Shown: one piece after another, positions 27,415 through 37,781 of the stretch | Layout of the letters: each line of letters starts with the position of its first letter | How positions within the stretch are numbered: position 1 is the first letter of the stretch | Assembly (NCBI RefSeq): GCF_014055025.1 | Contig: NZ_CP059571.1 | Coordinates: 992,001 to 1,056,000, forward strand | Source of the DNA: Neisseria bacilliformis | GTDB lineage: Bacteria > Pseudomonadota > Gammaproteobacteria > Burkholderiales > Neisseriaceae | Length of the DNA: 64,000 bases | Direction: 5' to 3' | Position numbers and translations under genes: made by a program | The notes under the pieces: generated by a model | Told to the model about the DNA's origin: nothing | Databases searched by the model: none | Seen by the model: only the letters and a program-made list of their open reading frames with translations

Positions 27415-28761
27415 GTGAATCAAATGCCCTTAGCCGTCATGTCCGAAAACCGCCTCGCCGACCTGCAGGCCTTCGAGCGCACCATCCTGTCGCAGCAAAC
27501 CAAAATCGAAGCCTGGTTCCGCAGCAAATGGAAAGACCACGCCCCGCCGTTTTACGGCTCGGTGGACATCCGCAACGCCGGCTACAAAATGGCCTCCATC
27601 GACATGAACCTCTTTCCCGGCGGCTTCAACAACCTCAACCCCCAATTCGTCCAACTCGCCGCCCACGCTGCCCAAGACGCGGTGGAGCGCGCCTGCCCGC
27701 AGGCCAAATCCGTGCTCATCGTGCCCGAAAATCACACCCGCAACACCTTCTACCTGCAAAACGTCCATGCCCTCAGCACCATCCTGCGCACCGCAGGCTT
27801 TGAAGTGCGCCTGGGCAGCCTCAACCCCGAAATCACCGCACCCACGGAATTCACCACCGCCCTGGGCGACGCCATCACCCTCGAACCGCTGCAACGCACG
27901 CGCGGCCGCGTCCACCTCGCCGACGGCTTCTCCCCCTGCCTCATCCTGCTCAACAACGACCTCTCCGCCGGCGTGCCCGACATCCTCAAAGACCTTTCCC
28001 AAACCGTCCTCCCGCCCCTGCACGGCGGCTGGACCACCCGCCGCAAAACCGCCCACTTCGCCGCCTACGACACCATAGCCGCCGAATTCGCCGCCCTCAT
28101 CGGCATCGACGAGTGGCAGATCAACCCCTACTTCGAGCAAATCTCCGGCCTCAACTTCCAAGAACGCGAAGGCGAAGACGCACTGGCCGACGCAGTGAAC
28201 AGAATGCTGCAAAAAATCCAAGCCAAATACAACGAAAAAGGCATCACCGACACCCCCTTCGTCATCGTCAAAGCCGACGCCGGCACCTACGGTATGGGCG
28301 TGATGAGCGTCAAATCCGCCGACGAAGTGCGCGGCCTCAACCGCAAAAACCGCAACAAAATGGCCAAAGTCAAAGAAGGGCTGGAAGTGAGCGAAGTCAT
28401 CGTACAGGAAGGCATCTACACCTACGAAACCCTGCACGGCGCAGTGTCCGAACCCGTGGTGTACATGATCGACCGCTTCGTCGTCGGCGGCTTCTTCCGC
28501 GTCCACGAAGGCCGCGCCGCCGACGAAAACCTCAACGCCACCGGCATGTCCTTCGTCCAGCTCAACCACATCATCCCCGTGGCCGAAACCGACGCCGAAG
28601 CCTACAACGACGACTGCGGCCGCCGCGTCTTCGAGCAGTGGCAGGAATTGGGCGTGCCGCAAACCAACGCCGCCGACCCCGACTGCGGCTGCAACCGCCT
28701 CTACGTCTACGGCGTGATGGCGCGCCTCTCCCTCCTCGCCGCCGCGCTGGAACTCGAATAA
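27415..28761 (+). CDS. gshA: Glutamate-cysteine ligase, proteobacterial non-GshA1 type
   Basis: This enzyme joins glutamate and cysteine, the first step of glutathione synthesis. The 448-residue protein belongs to the ATP-grasp-like glutamate-cysteine ligase family found in Neisseria and Acidithiobacillus and is unrelated in sequence to E. coli GshA. Recognisable blocks are GSVDIRNAGYKMASIDMN near residue 49, NLNPQF, VPENHTRNTFYL, and KADAGTYGMGVMSV near residue 290. Start is either GTG at 27415 or ATG at 27424; the first has a CACAGG site close by. TATCAT at 27384-27389 followed by GCGCC and T's is a plausible -10. gshB is not in the window. Confidence 0.9.
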   Translation: MNQMPLAVMSENRLADLQAFERTILSQQTKIEAWFRSKWKDHAPPFYGSVDIRNAGYKMASIDMNLFPGGFNNLNPQFVQLAAHAAQDAVERACPQAKSVLIVPENHTRNTFYLQNVHALSTILRTAGFEVRLGSLNPEITAPTEFTTALGDAITLEPLQRTRGRVHLADGFSPCLILLNNDLSAGVPDILKDLSQTVLPPLHGGWTTRRKTAHFAAYDTIAAEFAALIGIDEWQINPYFEQISGLNFQEREGEDALADAVNRMLQKIQAKYNEKGITDTPFVIVKADAGTYGMGVMSVKSADEVRGLNRKNRNKMAKVKEGLEVSEVIVQEGIYTYETLHGAVSEPVVYMIDRFVVGGFFRVHEGRAADENLNATGMSFVQLNHIIPVAETDAEAYNDDCGRRVFEQWQELGVPQTNAADPDCGCNRLYVYGVMARLSLLAAALELE

Positions 28762-28800
28762 ACCGCCCCGCAGGCCGCAACAGCGTAAACCCGAAGCAAA

Positions 28801-28840
28801 AGGCCGTCTGAAAACCCGTTTTACGGTTTTCAGACGGCCT
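28801..28840. terminator. Bidirectional DUS terminator between gshA and pglL
   Basis: AGGCCGTCTGAAAACCCG and its inverted partner TTTTCAGACGGCCT enclose a short loop, flanked by A's and T's on both sides. It lies between two convergent genes and can terminate both. Confidence 0.8.
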
Positions 28841-28860
28841 TTTGCTTGTTTCTTAAAACC

Positions 28861-30666
28861 CTACGGCCTCGGGCAGCTTTCGGTGCGGGGTTTGAGTTTC
28901 TGGTATTCGTTGCAGGCGCGGTAGAGGTCGGGGTAGAGGGGGGCGAAGTGGGGCGAGCGGTGGATTTGGCCGACGTAGTACGGCATCGAGGTGGGGTAGT
29001 AGCGGTAGAGTTGGCGCATCCAGCGGGCGGCCTGTTCGGGGTCGCCGGTGCGGTATTGGTAGAGGCCGTATTGCGAGGCGGTGGCGTAGGGGCGGTGGCG
29101 CAGGGCGCGGCGGGCGGCTTGCTCCGCCCAGGGTTTGATGACGTTGTCGGCGGGCGAGGCGCGGCGGGTGAGGGAGAGCTCGGCGTAGTAGGCCAAGAGC
29201 GGCTCTTTGGCGGCGATGGCGCGCAGGCCGTCGATTTTGCGGCTGACGGCCATGTAGTCGTCGTTTTTGTCGATGCGGGAGAATCGGATGAGCTCGTAAT
29301 AGGTGAAGCCGAGTTTGACGGCTCCGATGGCGATGACGAGGGCGGCGGCGGCGGGCAGCAGGGCGGGTATGCCCCAGGCCGTCTGAAAGGGGCGGCGGCC
29401 GGCAGGGGCGGGGGCAATGCCGACCATGACGGCGAAGGGGACGAGGAAATAGACGTACCACAGCGGGTATTCGAGCATGCTGTGGCACAGGCTGACGGCC
29501 ATCAGGGCGAGGGGGAACATGCGTTCGGCATCGGCAGGCCGTCTGAAATAGGGGATGACCAGCCAGAGGAAGCCGCCGAACACCAACAGCGTGCCGACGA
29601 TGCCCATTTCGGCCAGAAGCTGCAAGACGATGTTGTGCGAGTGGGTGAAGAGGACGCTGATGCCGTTGGGGCTGTAGCCCTGCGGAAATTCGGCGGCGAG
29701 GAAGCCTTGCAGCGAGAAGCTGTCCCAGCCGTGGCCGAACAGGGGGGCGGTGAGGAACACGTGCCAGGCGTCGCGCCATTCCAGGTCGCGGGCGGACATG
29801 GCGAACGAGCTGCCGCCGACGCGCTGCAAGGCGGTTTCCACCGGCGCGCCGCCGAGCCAGCCGAGCAGGGTGTTGAGCGAGAGCTGCACCGCCACCACCG
29901 CCGCCAGCGAGAAGGCGAAGGCGGCGAACAGGCGGTTGCCCGCTTTGCCCTGCCGCAGCCGCCACAGTACCGCCAAAGCGGCCACCGCCGCCACATACAG
30001 CAACATGGTGCGCGAGTTGACCAGCCCCAGCGTGCCTGCCAGATACAAAACCAGCGGCAGGGCGAAGGCAGTGTGCAGCCTGCGGCCGCCCCACAGGTAG
30101 GCGGCGGCCACCAGCGCCCACATCAGATAATGCCCCAGATGGTTGCGCTGGCCGAGCTGGCCGGTGATGTTGTTTTTCGCACCGGCGGCCAGATAGCCGG
30201 TGAAGTGCGCCGCCCAGCCCAGATACTGCATCACCGCCACCGCCGCCTGCAAACAGCCGCCGACAAGCAGTGCCCAGGCCAGCGCGTCGGCAACTTTTTC
30301 CTGCCCCAGCGACAGCACCCAGCCCCGGCACGCCCACAACGTCAGCGCGAGCACGGCAAACGTCCACACCGCCATATCGGACATGCCGAAATAATCCAGC
30401 CCCATTACCCGCGCCTGCACATGCCAGAACAGCGCGAGCGCGCAAAAATAAGCCGTGCCGCGCGGCGGCAGTACGTTCAGACGGCCTGCGGCGAAGGTGA
30501 GCAGCACAAACAGCAGCGCGAGCAGCAGCGCGCCGCTTTCCAGATAGAAGCCCGGCTGCGGCCCGATGCGCAGGATGGACAGGAAGGGCACGGTGCAAAT
30601 CAGGCCAAAGGCGGCCAGCAGCAGGGCGAAACCCGCGCGGCTTGCGCCCGGAAATTCAGTGTTCAC
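28861..30666 (-). CDS. pglL: Protein O-oligosaccharyltransferase PglL
   Basis: PglL transfers lipid-linked oligosaccharides en bloc to serines of pilin and other periplasmic proteins. The 601-residue protein has about twelve membrane helices and the Wzy_C/PglL features: GQLGQRNHLGHYLMW near residue 175, a periplasmic loop with GHGWDSFS, HSHNIVLQLLAEMG (catalytic His region) and SMLEYPLWYVYFL. The C-terminal 200 residues form a soluble domain. I place the start at the GTG at 30666 because AAAGGAG lies 6 bases before it and it overlaps the upstream DUF2069 stop, implying coupled translation; an ATG at 30696 is an alternative. FRRP and FQTA segments are encoded by uptake sequences. Confidence 0.92.
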   Translation of the reverse strand: MNTEFPGASRAGFALLLAAFGLICTVPFLSILRIGPQPGFYLESGALLLALLFVLLTFAAGRLNVLPPRGTAYFCALALFWHVQARVMGLDYFGMSDMAVWTFAVLALTLWACRGWVLSLGQEKVADALAWALLVGGCLQAAVAVMQYLGWAAHFTGYLAAGAKNNITGQLGQRNHLGHYLMWALVAAAYLWGGRRLHTAFALPLVLYLAGTLGLVNSRTMLLYVAAVAALAVLWRLRQGKAGNRLFAAFAFSLAAVVAVQLSLNTLLGWLGGAPVETALQRVGGSSFAMSARDLEWRDAWHVFLTAPLFGHGWDSFSLQGFLAAEFPQGYSPNGISVLFTHSHNIVLQLLAEMGIVGTLLVFGGFLWLVIPYFRRPADAERMFPLALMAVSLCHSMLEYPLWYVYFLVPFAVMVGIAPAPAGRRPFQTAWGIPALLPAAAALVIAIGAVKLGFTYYELIRFSRIDKNDDYMAVSRKIDGLRAIAAKEPLLAYYAELSLTRRASPADNVIKPWAEQAARRALRHRPYATASQYGLYQYRTGDPEQAARWMRQLYRYYPTSMPYYVGQIHRSPHFAPLYPDLYRACNEYQKLKPRTESCPRP

Positions 30667-31024
30667 CGCCTGCTCCTTTCCGCGCGCTGCGCACAAACCA
30701 CAGGCAGCCGGCGAAATAGCCCGCGCACAAGGCAGCCGCCGCCGCCGCGCACAGGCGCGAGGCCGCCGACACGTCTGCCAGCCGCATCACCGCCTCGGCG
30801 AAATACAGCAGAATCAGCATGCACGACCATTGGAAGGTGTACACCCGCCCTTTGAGCACGCCCGAGAGCGGCAGGCACAGCGGCAGGGCTTTCAAAGCCA
30901 GCCACGAGCCGCCTTCCCGCAGCGGCGCGAGCCACAGCTCCCAGGCCAGGCACAGCGCAATCAGCGCAATCAGGCAGAACGCCGCCAGATACTGCGGCCG
31001 CCGCGCGTCGTTTGGAACATCCAT
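30656..31024 (-). CDS. DUF2069 membrane protein
   Basis: This small protein of 122 residues has four hydrophobic helices and the layout of DUF2069 proteins (RPQYLAAFCLIALIALCLAWE at the N terminus, KGRVYTFQWSCMLILLYF in the middle). The family is widespread in beta- and gammaproteobacteria and has no known function. Its last codons overlap the pglL start by 11 bases, so the two are almost certainly translated from one mRNA. Whether it has anything to do with glycosylation is open. Confidence 0.85.
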   Translation of the reverse strand: MDVPNDARRPQYLAAFCLIALIALCLAWELWLAPLREGGSWLALKALPLCLPLSGVLKGRVYTFQWSCMLILLYFAEAVMRLADVSAASRLCAAAAAALCAGYFAGCLWFVRSARKGAGGEH

Positions 31025-31378
31025 AATCGAAACCGCCTTGTCGGAGGCCGTCTGAAAACTGCGCTTTCAGACGGCCTGTTGGCAAACAAAAAAACAAGCC
31101 GCAACAGGCGGCCGCAAAGGGGGCGGATTATAACCGAAAAGGCCGTCTGAAAATCCGCAGGACAGGTTTTGCCCCGCCATTGCATGCGGTCTTGCCGGAT
31201 AAGGGACAGGCCGTCTGAAAGCGCGGTTTCGTTGTTGGGGTAGGGTGTGTGGCGAAAGCCACGCACGCGGTTGCGGATTTGCGGGGAAACGCGCGGATTT
31301 GTTGGGAGGTAGAAACCGCGTGCGTCGCCTCGGGGCGACACACCCTACGTCAGGTTCGGCCTGTGGCGGGCGAAACGC
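31025..31378. other. Non-coding interval DUF2069/hemF
   Basis: These 354 bases have an inverted DUS pair at 31045-31078, single DUS copies at about 31139 and 31208, and a complete GTAGGGTGTG...CACACCCTAC palindrome at 31241-31348 with inner CACGCACGCGG and CCGCGTGCGTCGCC arms. No gene is visible. Confidence 0.65.
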
Positions 31379-32287
31379 TTACCCCAGTTTCGCGAGCCAG
31401 TCGCGCGGTTTCAGATAGTCCTGCAAACGCGCTTCCGCGCTGCCCGCTTCGGGCGCGTAGCCGTATTCGAAACGCACCAAGGGCGGCAGCGACATCAAAA
31501 TGCTTTCGGTGCGCCCGCCGCTTTGCAGGCCGAAGTGGGTGCCGCGGTCGAACACTAAGTTAAATTCGACGTAGCGGCCGCGGCGGTAGAGTTGGAACTG
31601 CCGTTCGCGCTCGCCGTGGGGCGTGTGTTTGCGACGGGCGACGATGGGGCGGTAGGCTGCGGTATAGGCTTCGCCGGTTTGGCGGATAAAGTCGAGACAG
31701 GTGGCGAAGTCCCAGCGGTTCAGGTCGTCGAAAAACAGGCCGCCGACGCCGCGCGTTTCGCCTCGGTGCGGCAGGTAGAAATATTCGTCGCACCATTTTT
31801 TGTATTCGGCATAAAGGCCGTCTGAAAACCTGTCGCACAGCTTTTTCGCCGTTTGGTGCCAGTGCAGGATGTCTTCGTCAAACGGATAAAACGGCGTGAG
31901 GTCGAAGCCGCCACCGAACCACCAAACCGGCTCTTCCCCCTGCGGGCGGGCGCAGAAAAAGCGCACGTTGGCATGGCTGGTCGGCACATAGGGGTTGCGT
32001 GGGTGGATAACCAGCGACACGCCCGCCGCTTCAAAGGCCGCGCCCGCCAGCTCGGGGCGGCCTGCGGTGGCGGAGGCGGGCATCACGCCGCCTTTGACGT
32101 GGGAGAAGTTGACGCCCGCCTGCTCGAACACCGCGCCTTGTTTGAGCACGCGGCTCTCGCCTGTGCCGAGGCGGCTTTGCCAGTGTTCGCCGAGAAACAC
32201 CGCGCCGTTTTCCTCCTCGGCTTCCAGCGCGGCGCAGATGTGGTTTTGCAGGGTACGCAATACGTTTAAGACGGCCTGAATATCCAT
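31379..32287 (-). CDS. hemF: Coproporphyrinogen III oxidase, aerobic
   Basis: HemF uses oxygen to decarboxylate coproporphyrinogen III to protoporphyrinogen IX in heme synthesis. The 302-residue protein starts [20 protein letters not shown]. Family signatures are visible: [35 protein letters not shown] and [14 protein letters not shown], then [26 protein letters not shown] in the middle comes from an in-frame uptake sequence. It is divergent from the GDSL esterase gene, with about 100 bases between them. Confidence 0.98.
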   Translation of the reverse strand: MDIQAVLNVLRTLQNHICAALEAEEENGAVFLGEHWQSRLGTGESRVLKQGAVFEQAGVNFSHVKGGVMPASATAGRPELAGAAFEAAGVSLVIHPRNPYVPTSHANVRFFCARPQGEEPVWWFGGGFDLTPFYPFDEDILHWHQTAKKLCDRFSDGLYAEYKKWCDEYFYLPHRGETRGVGGLFFDDLNRWDFATCLDFIRQTGEAYTAAYRPIVARRKHTPHGERERQFQLYRRGRYVEFNLVFDRGTHFGLQSGGRTESILMSLPPLVRFEYGYAPEAGSAEARLQDYLKPRDWLAKLG

Positions 32288-32386
32288 GTTTTTTCCTTTT
32301 GTTGCGGTTGGCGGCGGATTATAGCGGAACGGGCGGGCGGTTTGCCTGTATCATCCGCCGCTTTCTCCACGGATACGGAACACGCC

Positions 32387-33016
32387 ATGCCCCTCACCCG
32401 CCGCCGCTTCCTCGCCCTCGCCGCCGCGCTGGCCGCAGCCGCCTGCACCAAAACCGCCCGCCATGCCGCCATTTCGCGCGGCAGCACGGTTGTGGCCTTG
32501 GGCGACTCGCTCACCTACGGCTACGGTGCGCCGCCCGAAGCCGCCTATCCCGTGCGCCTTGCCGCCATCACGGGCTGGAAGGTCGTCAACGGCGGCGTGT
32601 CGGGCGACACTTCCGCGCAGGCTCTGGCGCGTCTGCCCGCGCTGCTCAAACGCGCGCCCAAGCTGGTGTTGCTCGGCATCGGCGGCAACGACTTCCTGCA
32701 CCGCCTGCCCGAAAGCGACACCCGCCGCCATATCGGCGACACCATCGCCGCCGTGCAGGGCGCGGGCGTGCCGATCGTGCTGATTGCCGAACCGAAACCC
32801 GGCCTCGGCGCGCTGGTCGGCAGCCTGTCCGACCATCCGCTGTATGCCGGTTTGGCCGAAAAATACCGCGTGCCGCTGTTTGCCGACGGCTGGTCGCACA
32901 TCCTGAGCGACGGCGCGCTCAAATCCGATGCCATTCACGCCAACGCCGAGGGTTATGCCCTGTTTGCCGAACGGTTGGCGGCGTTTTTGCAGAAGCAGGG
33001 ATTTTGGCGCGGCTAA
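32387..33016 (+). CDS. GDSL esterase/arylesterase, exported
   Basis: This 209-residue SGNH hydrolase resembles TesA/arylesterase. Block I GDSLTYGYG with the catalytic Ser is near residue 36, block II GGVSGDTSAQ near 65, block III GIGGNDF near 88, and block V DAIHANAEGY with Asp and His near 185. The N terminus TRRRFLALAAALAAAAC has both a twin-arginine motif (RRxFL) and a lipobox-like AAAC, so it may be a Tat-exported lipoprotein. The ATG at 32387 is chosen over an upstream TTG. TATCAT at 32349-32354 is a likely -10 box. The physiological substrate is unknown. Confidence 0.85.
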   Translation: MPLTRRRFLALAAALAAAACTKTARHAAISRGSTVVALGDSLTYGYGAPPEAAYPVRLAAITGWKVVNGGVSGDTSAQALARLPALLKRAPKLVLLGIGGNDFLHRLPESDTRRHIGDTIAAVQGAGVPIVLIAEPKPGLGALVGSLSDHPLYAGLAEKYRVPLFADGWSHILSDGALKSDAIHANAEGYALFAERLAAFLQKQGFWRG

Positions 33017-33108
33017 ACCTTTCCCAAACCTTTTCAGACGGCCTTTCGGGTAAAATGCCGCGTTTTCACATTGAAGAGGCCGTCTGAAAACCTTTTCAGA
33101 CGGCCTGA

Positions 33109-34842
<1,734 letters not shown>

Positions 34843-35298
34843 ACCGCCCGCTGCAAACAAAAGAGACCGTCTGAAAACCGGTAAAACGGTTTTTCAGACG
34901 GCCTCTGTTATGAGGTAGGGTGTCGCCCCAATGCGACGCACGCGTTTTCTGCCGCGCAAGGTGTTGAGACCGTCTGAAAACAGGTAGGTCGGATATTTAT
35001 GCCCGACATTTCTCAAATTTTCCGCTGTCTGCCGGTCGGGCATAAATGCCCGACCTACGAGAGAGAGGCCGTATGAAACTTTATCCCGTCATTCCCGCGC
35101 GGGCGGGAATTTTGTTTGGTGTCCGACAATTCATGAATAAACAAAAAGTTGCCTGATGCCCGACAAGATTCCCGCCTGCGCGGGAATGACGGCGTTTTTT
35201 GGTTTGATGACGGCGTTTTTGCTTTCGGCTGCGCCGAAGCCGCGTTTTGACTTTGTTGACGCCACGCTTTCAGACGGCCTCTTGCCGTTGCCGCGCCC
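34843..35298. other. Repeat cluster between argS and ribE
   Basis: No gene is present. In order the stretch has an imperfect DUS pair at 34864-34904 that probably terminates argS, a GTAGGGTGTCG fragment at about 34914, a further DUS-like copy near 34970, a GTAGGTCGGATATTTATGCC palindrome at 34984-35058, a dRS3-bounded NIME at 35091-35187 and a last DUS near 35268. Five different repeat families meet in 450 bases. Confidence 0.7.
35091..35187. repeat. Neisserial intergenic mosaic element (NIME), dRS3-bounded
   Basis: Two 20 bp dRS3 repeats (ATTCCC-N8-GGGAAT) at 35091-35110 and 35168-35187 enclose a 57-base core that includes TTTGTTTGGTGTCCG and GAATAAACA. A homologous element with the same spacing is at 63200-63297. 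In pathogenic Neisseria such elements are recombination hot spots and dRS3 is the integration target of filamentous Nf phages. Confidence 0.8.
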
Positions 35299-35910
35299 TT
35301 ACGCCCGCTGTGCCAGCACGCGGGCGACGGTGTCGACGACGGCCTGGGTTTGCGGGTCGGCTTCGAGATTGACGGCGTCGCCCGCCTGGCGTGTGCCGAA
35401 CAGGGTGCGTTGCAGGGTTTCGGGGATGAGGTGGACGGAGAATTCGGTGTCGGACACGTCGCCGACGGTGAGGCTGCATCCGTCCAGTCCGACGAAGCCT
35501 TTGGGCAGAATATAGGGGCGCACGGCTGCGGGCAGGGCGAACCACATGGCGGTGTTGTGCGCGCCGCGTTTGATGCGGGTGATGGCGGCGGTGCAGGTGA
35601 TGTGGCCGCTCATCAGGTGGCCGCCGATTTCGTCGCCGATGCGGGCGGCGCGTTCCAGATTCACCATGTCGCCGGTTTTCAGACGGCCTAAGTTGGTTTT
35701 GGCCAGCGTCTCGTCCATCAGGTCGAAGGCCGCCTGCCGCCCGTTTGCGGCGGCGATGGTGAGGCAGCAGCCGTTGTGGGCGACCGACGCGCCGGTTTGC
35801 AGGCCGTGCGCCATGTGTTCGGGCAGCTCGACGGTGTGGCGGCGGAAGTCGGGGGCGGGCTGTTCGATGAGGACGACGCGCCCCATGCCTTGTACGATGC
35901 CTGTGAACAT
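35299..35910 (-). CDS. ribE: Riboflavin synthase, alpha chain
   Basis: Riboflavin synthase dismutates two molecules of 6,7-dimethyl-8-ribityllumazine into riboflavin and a pyrimidine. The 203-residue protein starts at MFTGIVQGMGRVV (35910), the invariant N terminus of the family; in-frame sequence further upstream is repeat. Two lumazine-binding beta-barrel repeats are present, the first with GASVAHNGCCLTI and the second with GGHLMSGHITCTAAI and GLDGCSLTVGDV. GRLKTGD is encoded by an uptake sequence between the repeats. A palindrome of the GTAGGGTGGGTC type is at 35964-36028 just upstream. Confidence 0.97.
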   Translation of the reverse strand: MFTGIVQGMGRVVLIEQPAPDFRRHTVELPEHMAHGLQTGASVAHNGCCLTIAAANGRQAAFDLMDETLAKTNLGRLKTGDMVNLERAARIGDEIGGHLMSGHITCTAAITRIKRGAHNTAMWFALPAAVRPYILPKGFVGLDGCSLTVGDVSDTEFSVHLIPETLQRTLFGTRQAGDAVNLEADPQTQAVVDTVARVLAQRA

Positions 35911-35963
35911 TGTGGTTTTCCTTGCAGGGGTTGTGGGTTGGCAGATATGGCGGAACAAATTTG

Positions 35964-36028
35964 CGTAGGGTGGGTCTTGACCCACCGTTTTCATCGGCAC
36001 CGGTATGGCGGGGCAAGACCCGCTATAC
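35964..36028. repeat. GTAGGGTGGGTC palindrome upstream of ribE
   Basis: A diverged copy of the element found between cysD and cysN (2794-2859). Arms begin GTAGGGTGGGTCTTGACCC and end GGGCAAGACCCGCTATAC. It lies about 50 bases before the ribE start. Confidence 0.6.
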
Positions 36029-36046
36029 ATCATGCTGCCCTGTTTT

Positions 36047-36080
36047 GAGGCCGTCTGAAAATGTTTTTTCAGACGGCCTC
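36047..36080 (-). terminator. DUS-paired terminator after ygfZ
   Basis: GAGGCCGTCTGAAAA and TTTTTTCAGACGGCCTC form a tight hairpin with a 2-base loop, 10 bases past the ygfZ stop codon. Confidence 0.75.
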
Positions 36081-36090
36081 AATAGTCGGT

Positions 36091-36954
36091 TTACGCCTCT
36101 TTTTCCGCAGTATTGAAGAAAATCTGACGCTGCGTCAGTGTGTTACCGGATGCGTCGGTGAGCGTGCCTTCGGCCGCGCTGTGTTTGATGACGGCGAGGC
36201 TGAGGCGGCCTTCGGGGGTGTCGGCGCAGTTGATGACGGTGCCGGCTTCGGTCAAGTCCTGCAATACGGCCGCGCCCGCTTCGACGCTGCCGCCGAAGAG
36301 TACGGCGAGGCCGCGTTTGACCTGGCCGCGATACTGGGCGCGGGCGATGATTTCCTGGCCGGGGTAGCAGCCTTTTTTGAAGTGCACGCCGCCGATGGTG
36401 TGCTGGTTGAGCATCTGCGCGACGCAGCTTTCTTTGGTGGCGGCGCAAATCCACGGATAGCCGCTGCGGATTTCGTGCAGTTTCCAGGCGTTTTCGGCGG
36501 CGGCGTCGTGCGCGGGCAGGACGGCGGTTTCGCCGGTCAGGAACATGCCGCCGTGCGGCAGGGGGATTTCGATGAGGCCGTCTGAAAGATGAAACGGGAA
36601 GCTCAGCTGCGGTTCGGCGGCGGGCTGCGGGACGGTGCCGTCGGGCAGGCGGCCTGCCGCGCCGTGGTTTTCGAGGATTTCAAACGACACTTTGGCGCGC
36701 AGCACGAACATGCGCAGGCGTTTGACCACGGCTTCGGCGAGGTCGGAGGCGAGCACCAGCAGGAGTTCGCCGCCGGTGTTGGCAACAATCATATTGGCGA
36801 TGACGCGGCCTTTGGGAGTGTTGTAGGTGGCGTAGCAGGCTTCGCCTTCGGCGAGGGCTTCGATGTGGTTGGAGAGCTGGCCGTGCAGGAAGGAGGCGCG
36901 GTCGTCGCCGGTGGCGCGGATAACGGCGAAAAAGGGCAGAAGCGAGGTGTGCAT
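36091..36954 (-). CDS. ygfZ: Folate-binding YgfZ protein (Fe-S cluster/tRNA modification factor)
   Basis: YgfZ is a tetrahydrofolate-binding protein that supports Fe-S enzymes such as the tRNA methylthiotransferase MiaB. The 287-residue protein starts MHTSLLPFFAVIRATGDD at 36954 and has the diagnostic KKGCYPGQEIIAR near residue 200. It has the GcvT-like fold with RASFLHGQLSNHIEAL near the N terminus. Much more in-frame sequence upstream is open but crosses glnB antisense and repeats, so it is not part of the gene. LSDGL is from an uptake sequence. glnB lies upstream on the same strand. Confidence 0.93.
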   Translation of the reverse strand: MHTSLLPFFAVIRATGDDRASFLHGQLSNHIEALAEGEACYATYNTPKGRVIANMIVANTGGELLLVLASDLAEAVVKRLRMFVLRAKVSFEILENHGAAGRLPDGTVPQPAAEPQLSFPFHLSDGLIEIPLPHGGMFLTGETAVLPAHDAAAENAWKLHEIRSGYPWICAATKESCVAQMLNQHTIGGVHFKKGCYPGQEIIARAQYRGQVKRGLAVLFGGSVEAGAAVLQDLTEAGTVINCADTPEGRLSLAVIKHSAAEGTLTDASGNTLTQRQIFFNTAEKEA

Positions 36955-37130
36955 GGGGAATCCTTGTGGGGGTCGGTGGGCGGAAAGGGCGCGTATTGTA
37001 ACGCCTGCGGCGGCGGCCTCAAACGGCAGGCCGTCTGAAAAAGGCCGTCCCCGCCTGCGCGGGGATGACGTTTCTGAAAAACGCGGCGGCGCGGCGGTAA
37101 GCGGTTTTTCAGACGGCCTTTGCGGGCGTT

Positions 37131-37683
<553 letters not shown>

Positions 37684-37740
37684 CCTCGGATTGTCTGCAT
37701 TCTTACACGCGCCCCGCGCCAAGCACCGCGCGGCTTGGCG

Positions 37741-37746
37741 TATAAT
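37741..37746 (+). promoter_or_regulatory. Probable -10 box of purL
   Basis: TATAAT lies 35 bases before the purL ATG and is followed by GCGCGGCTTT, a pattern repeated after -10 boxes in front of several other genes here. No good -35 hexamer is visible at 16-18 bases upstream, so this is a partial promoter call. Confidence 0.45.
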
Positions 37747-37781
37747 GCGCGGCTTTGCCAACCCTGTTTTGAAAGTCCCCC

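Noticed and set aside
27430-28662. Antisense frame of 410 codons over gshA
   Set aside because: Mirror of a GC-rich coding sequence; gshA has clear family blocks, a start and a ribosome site.
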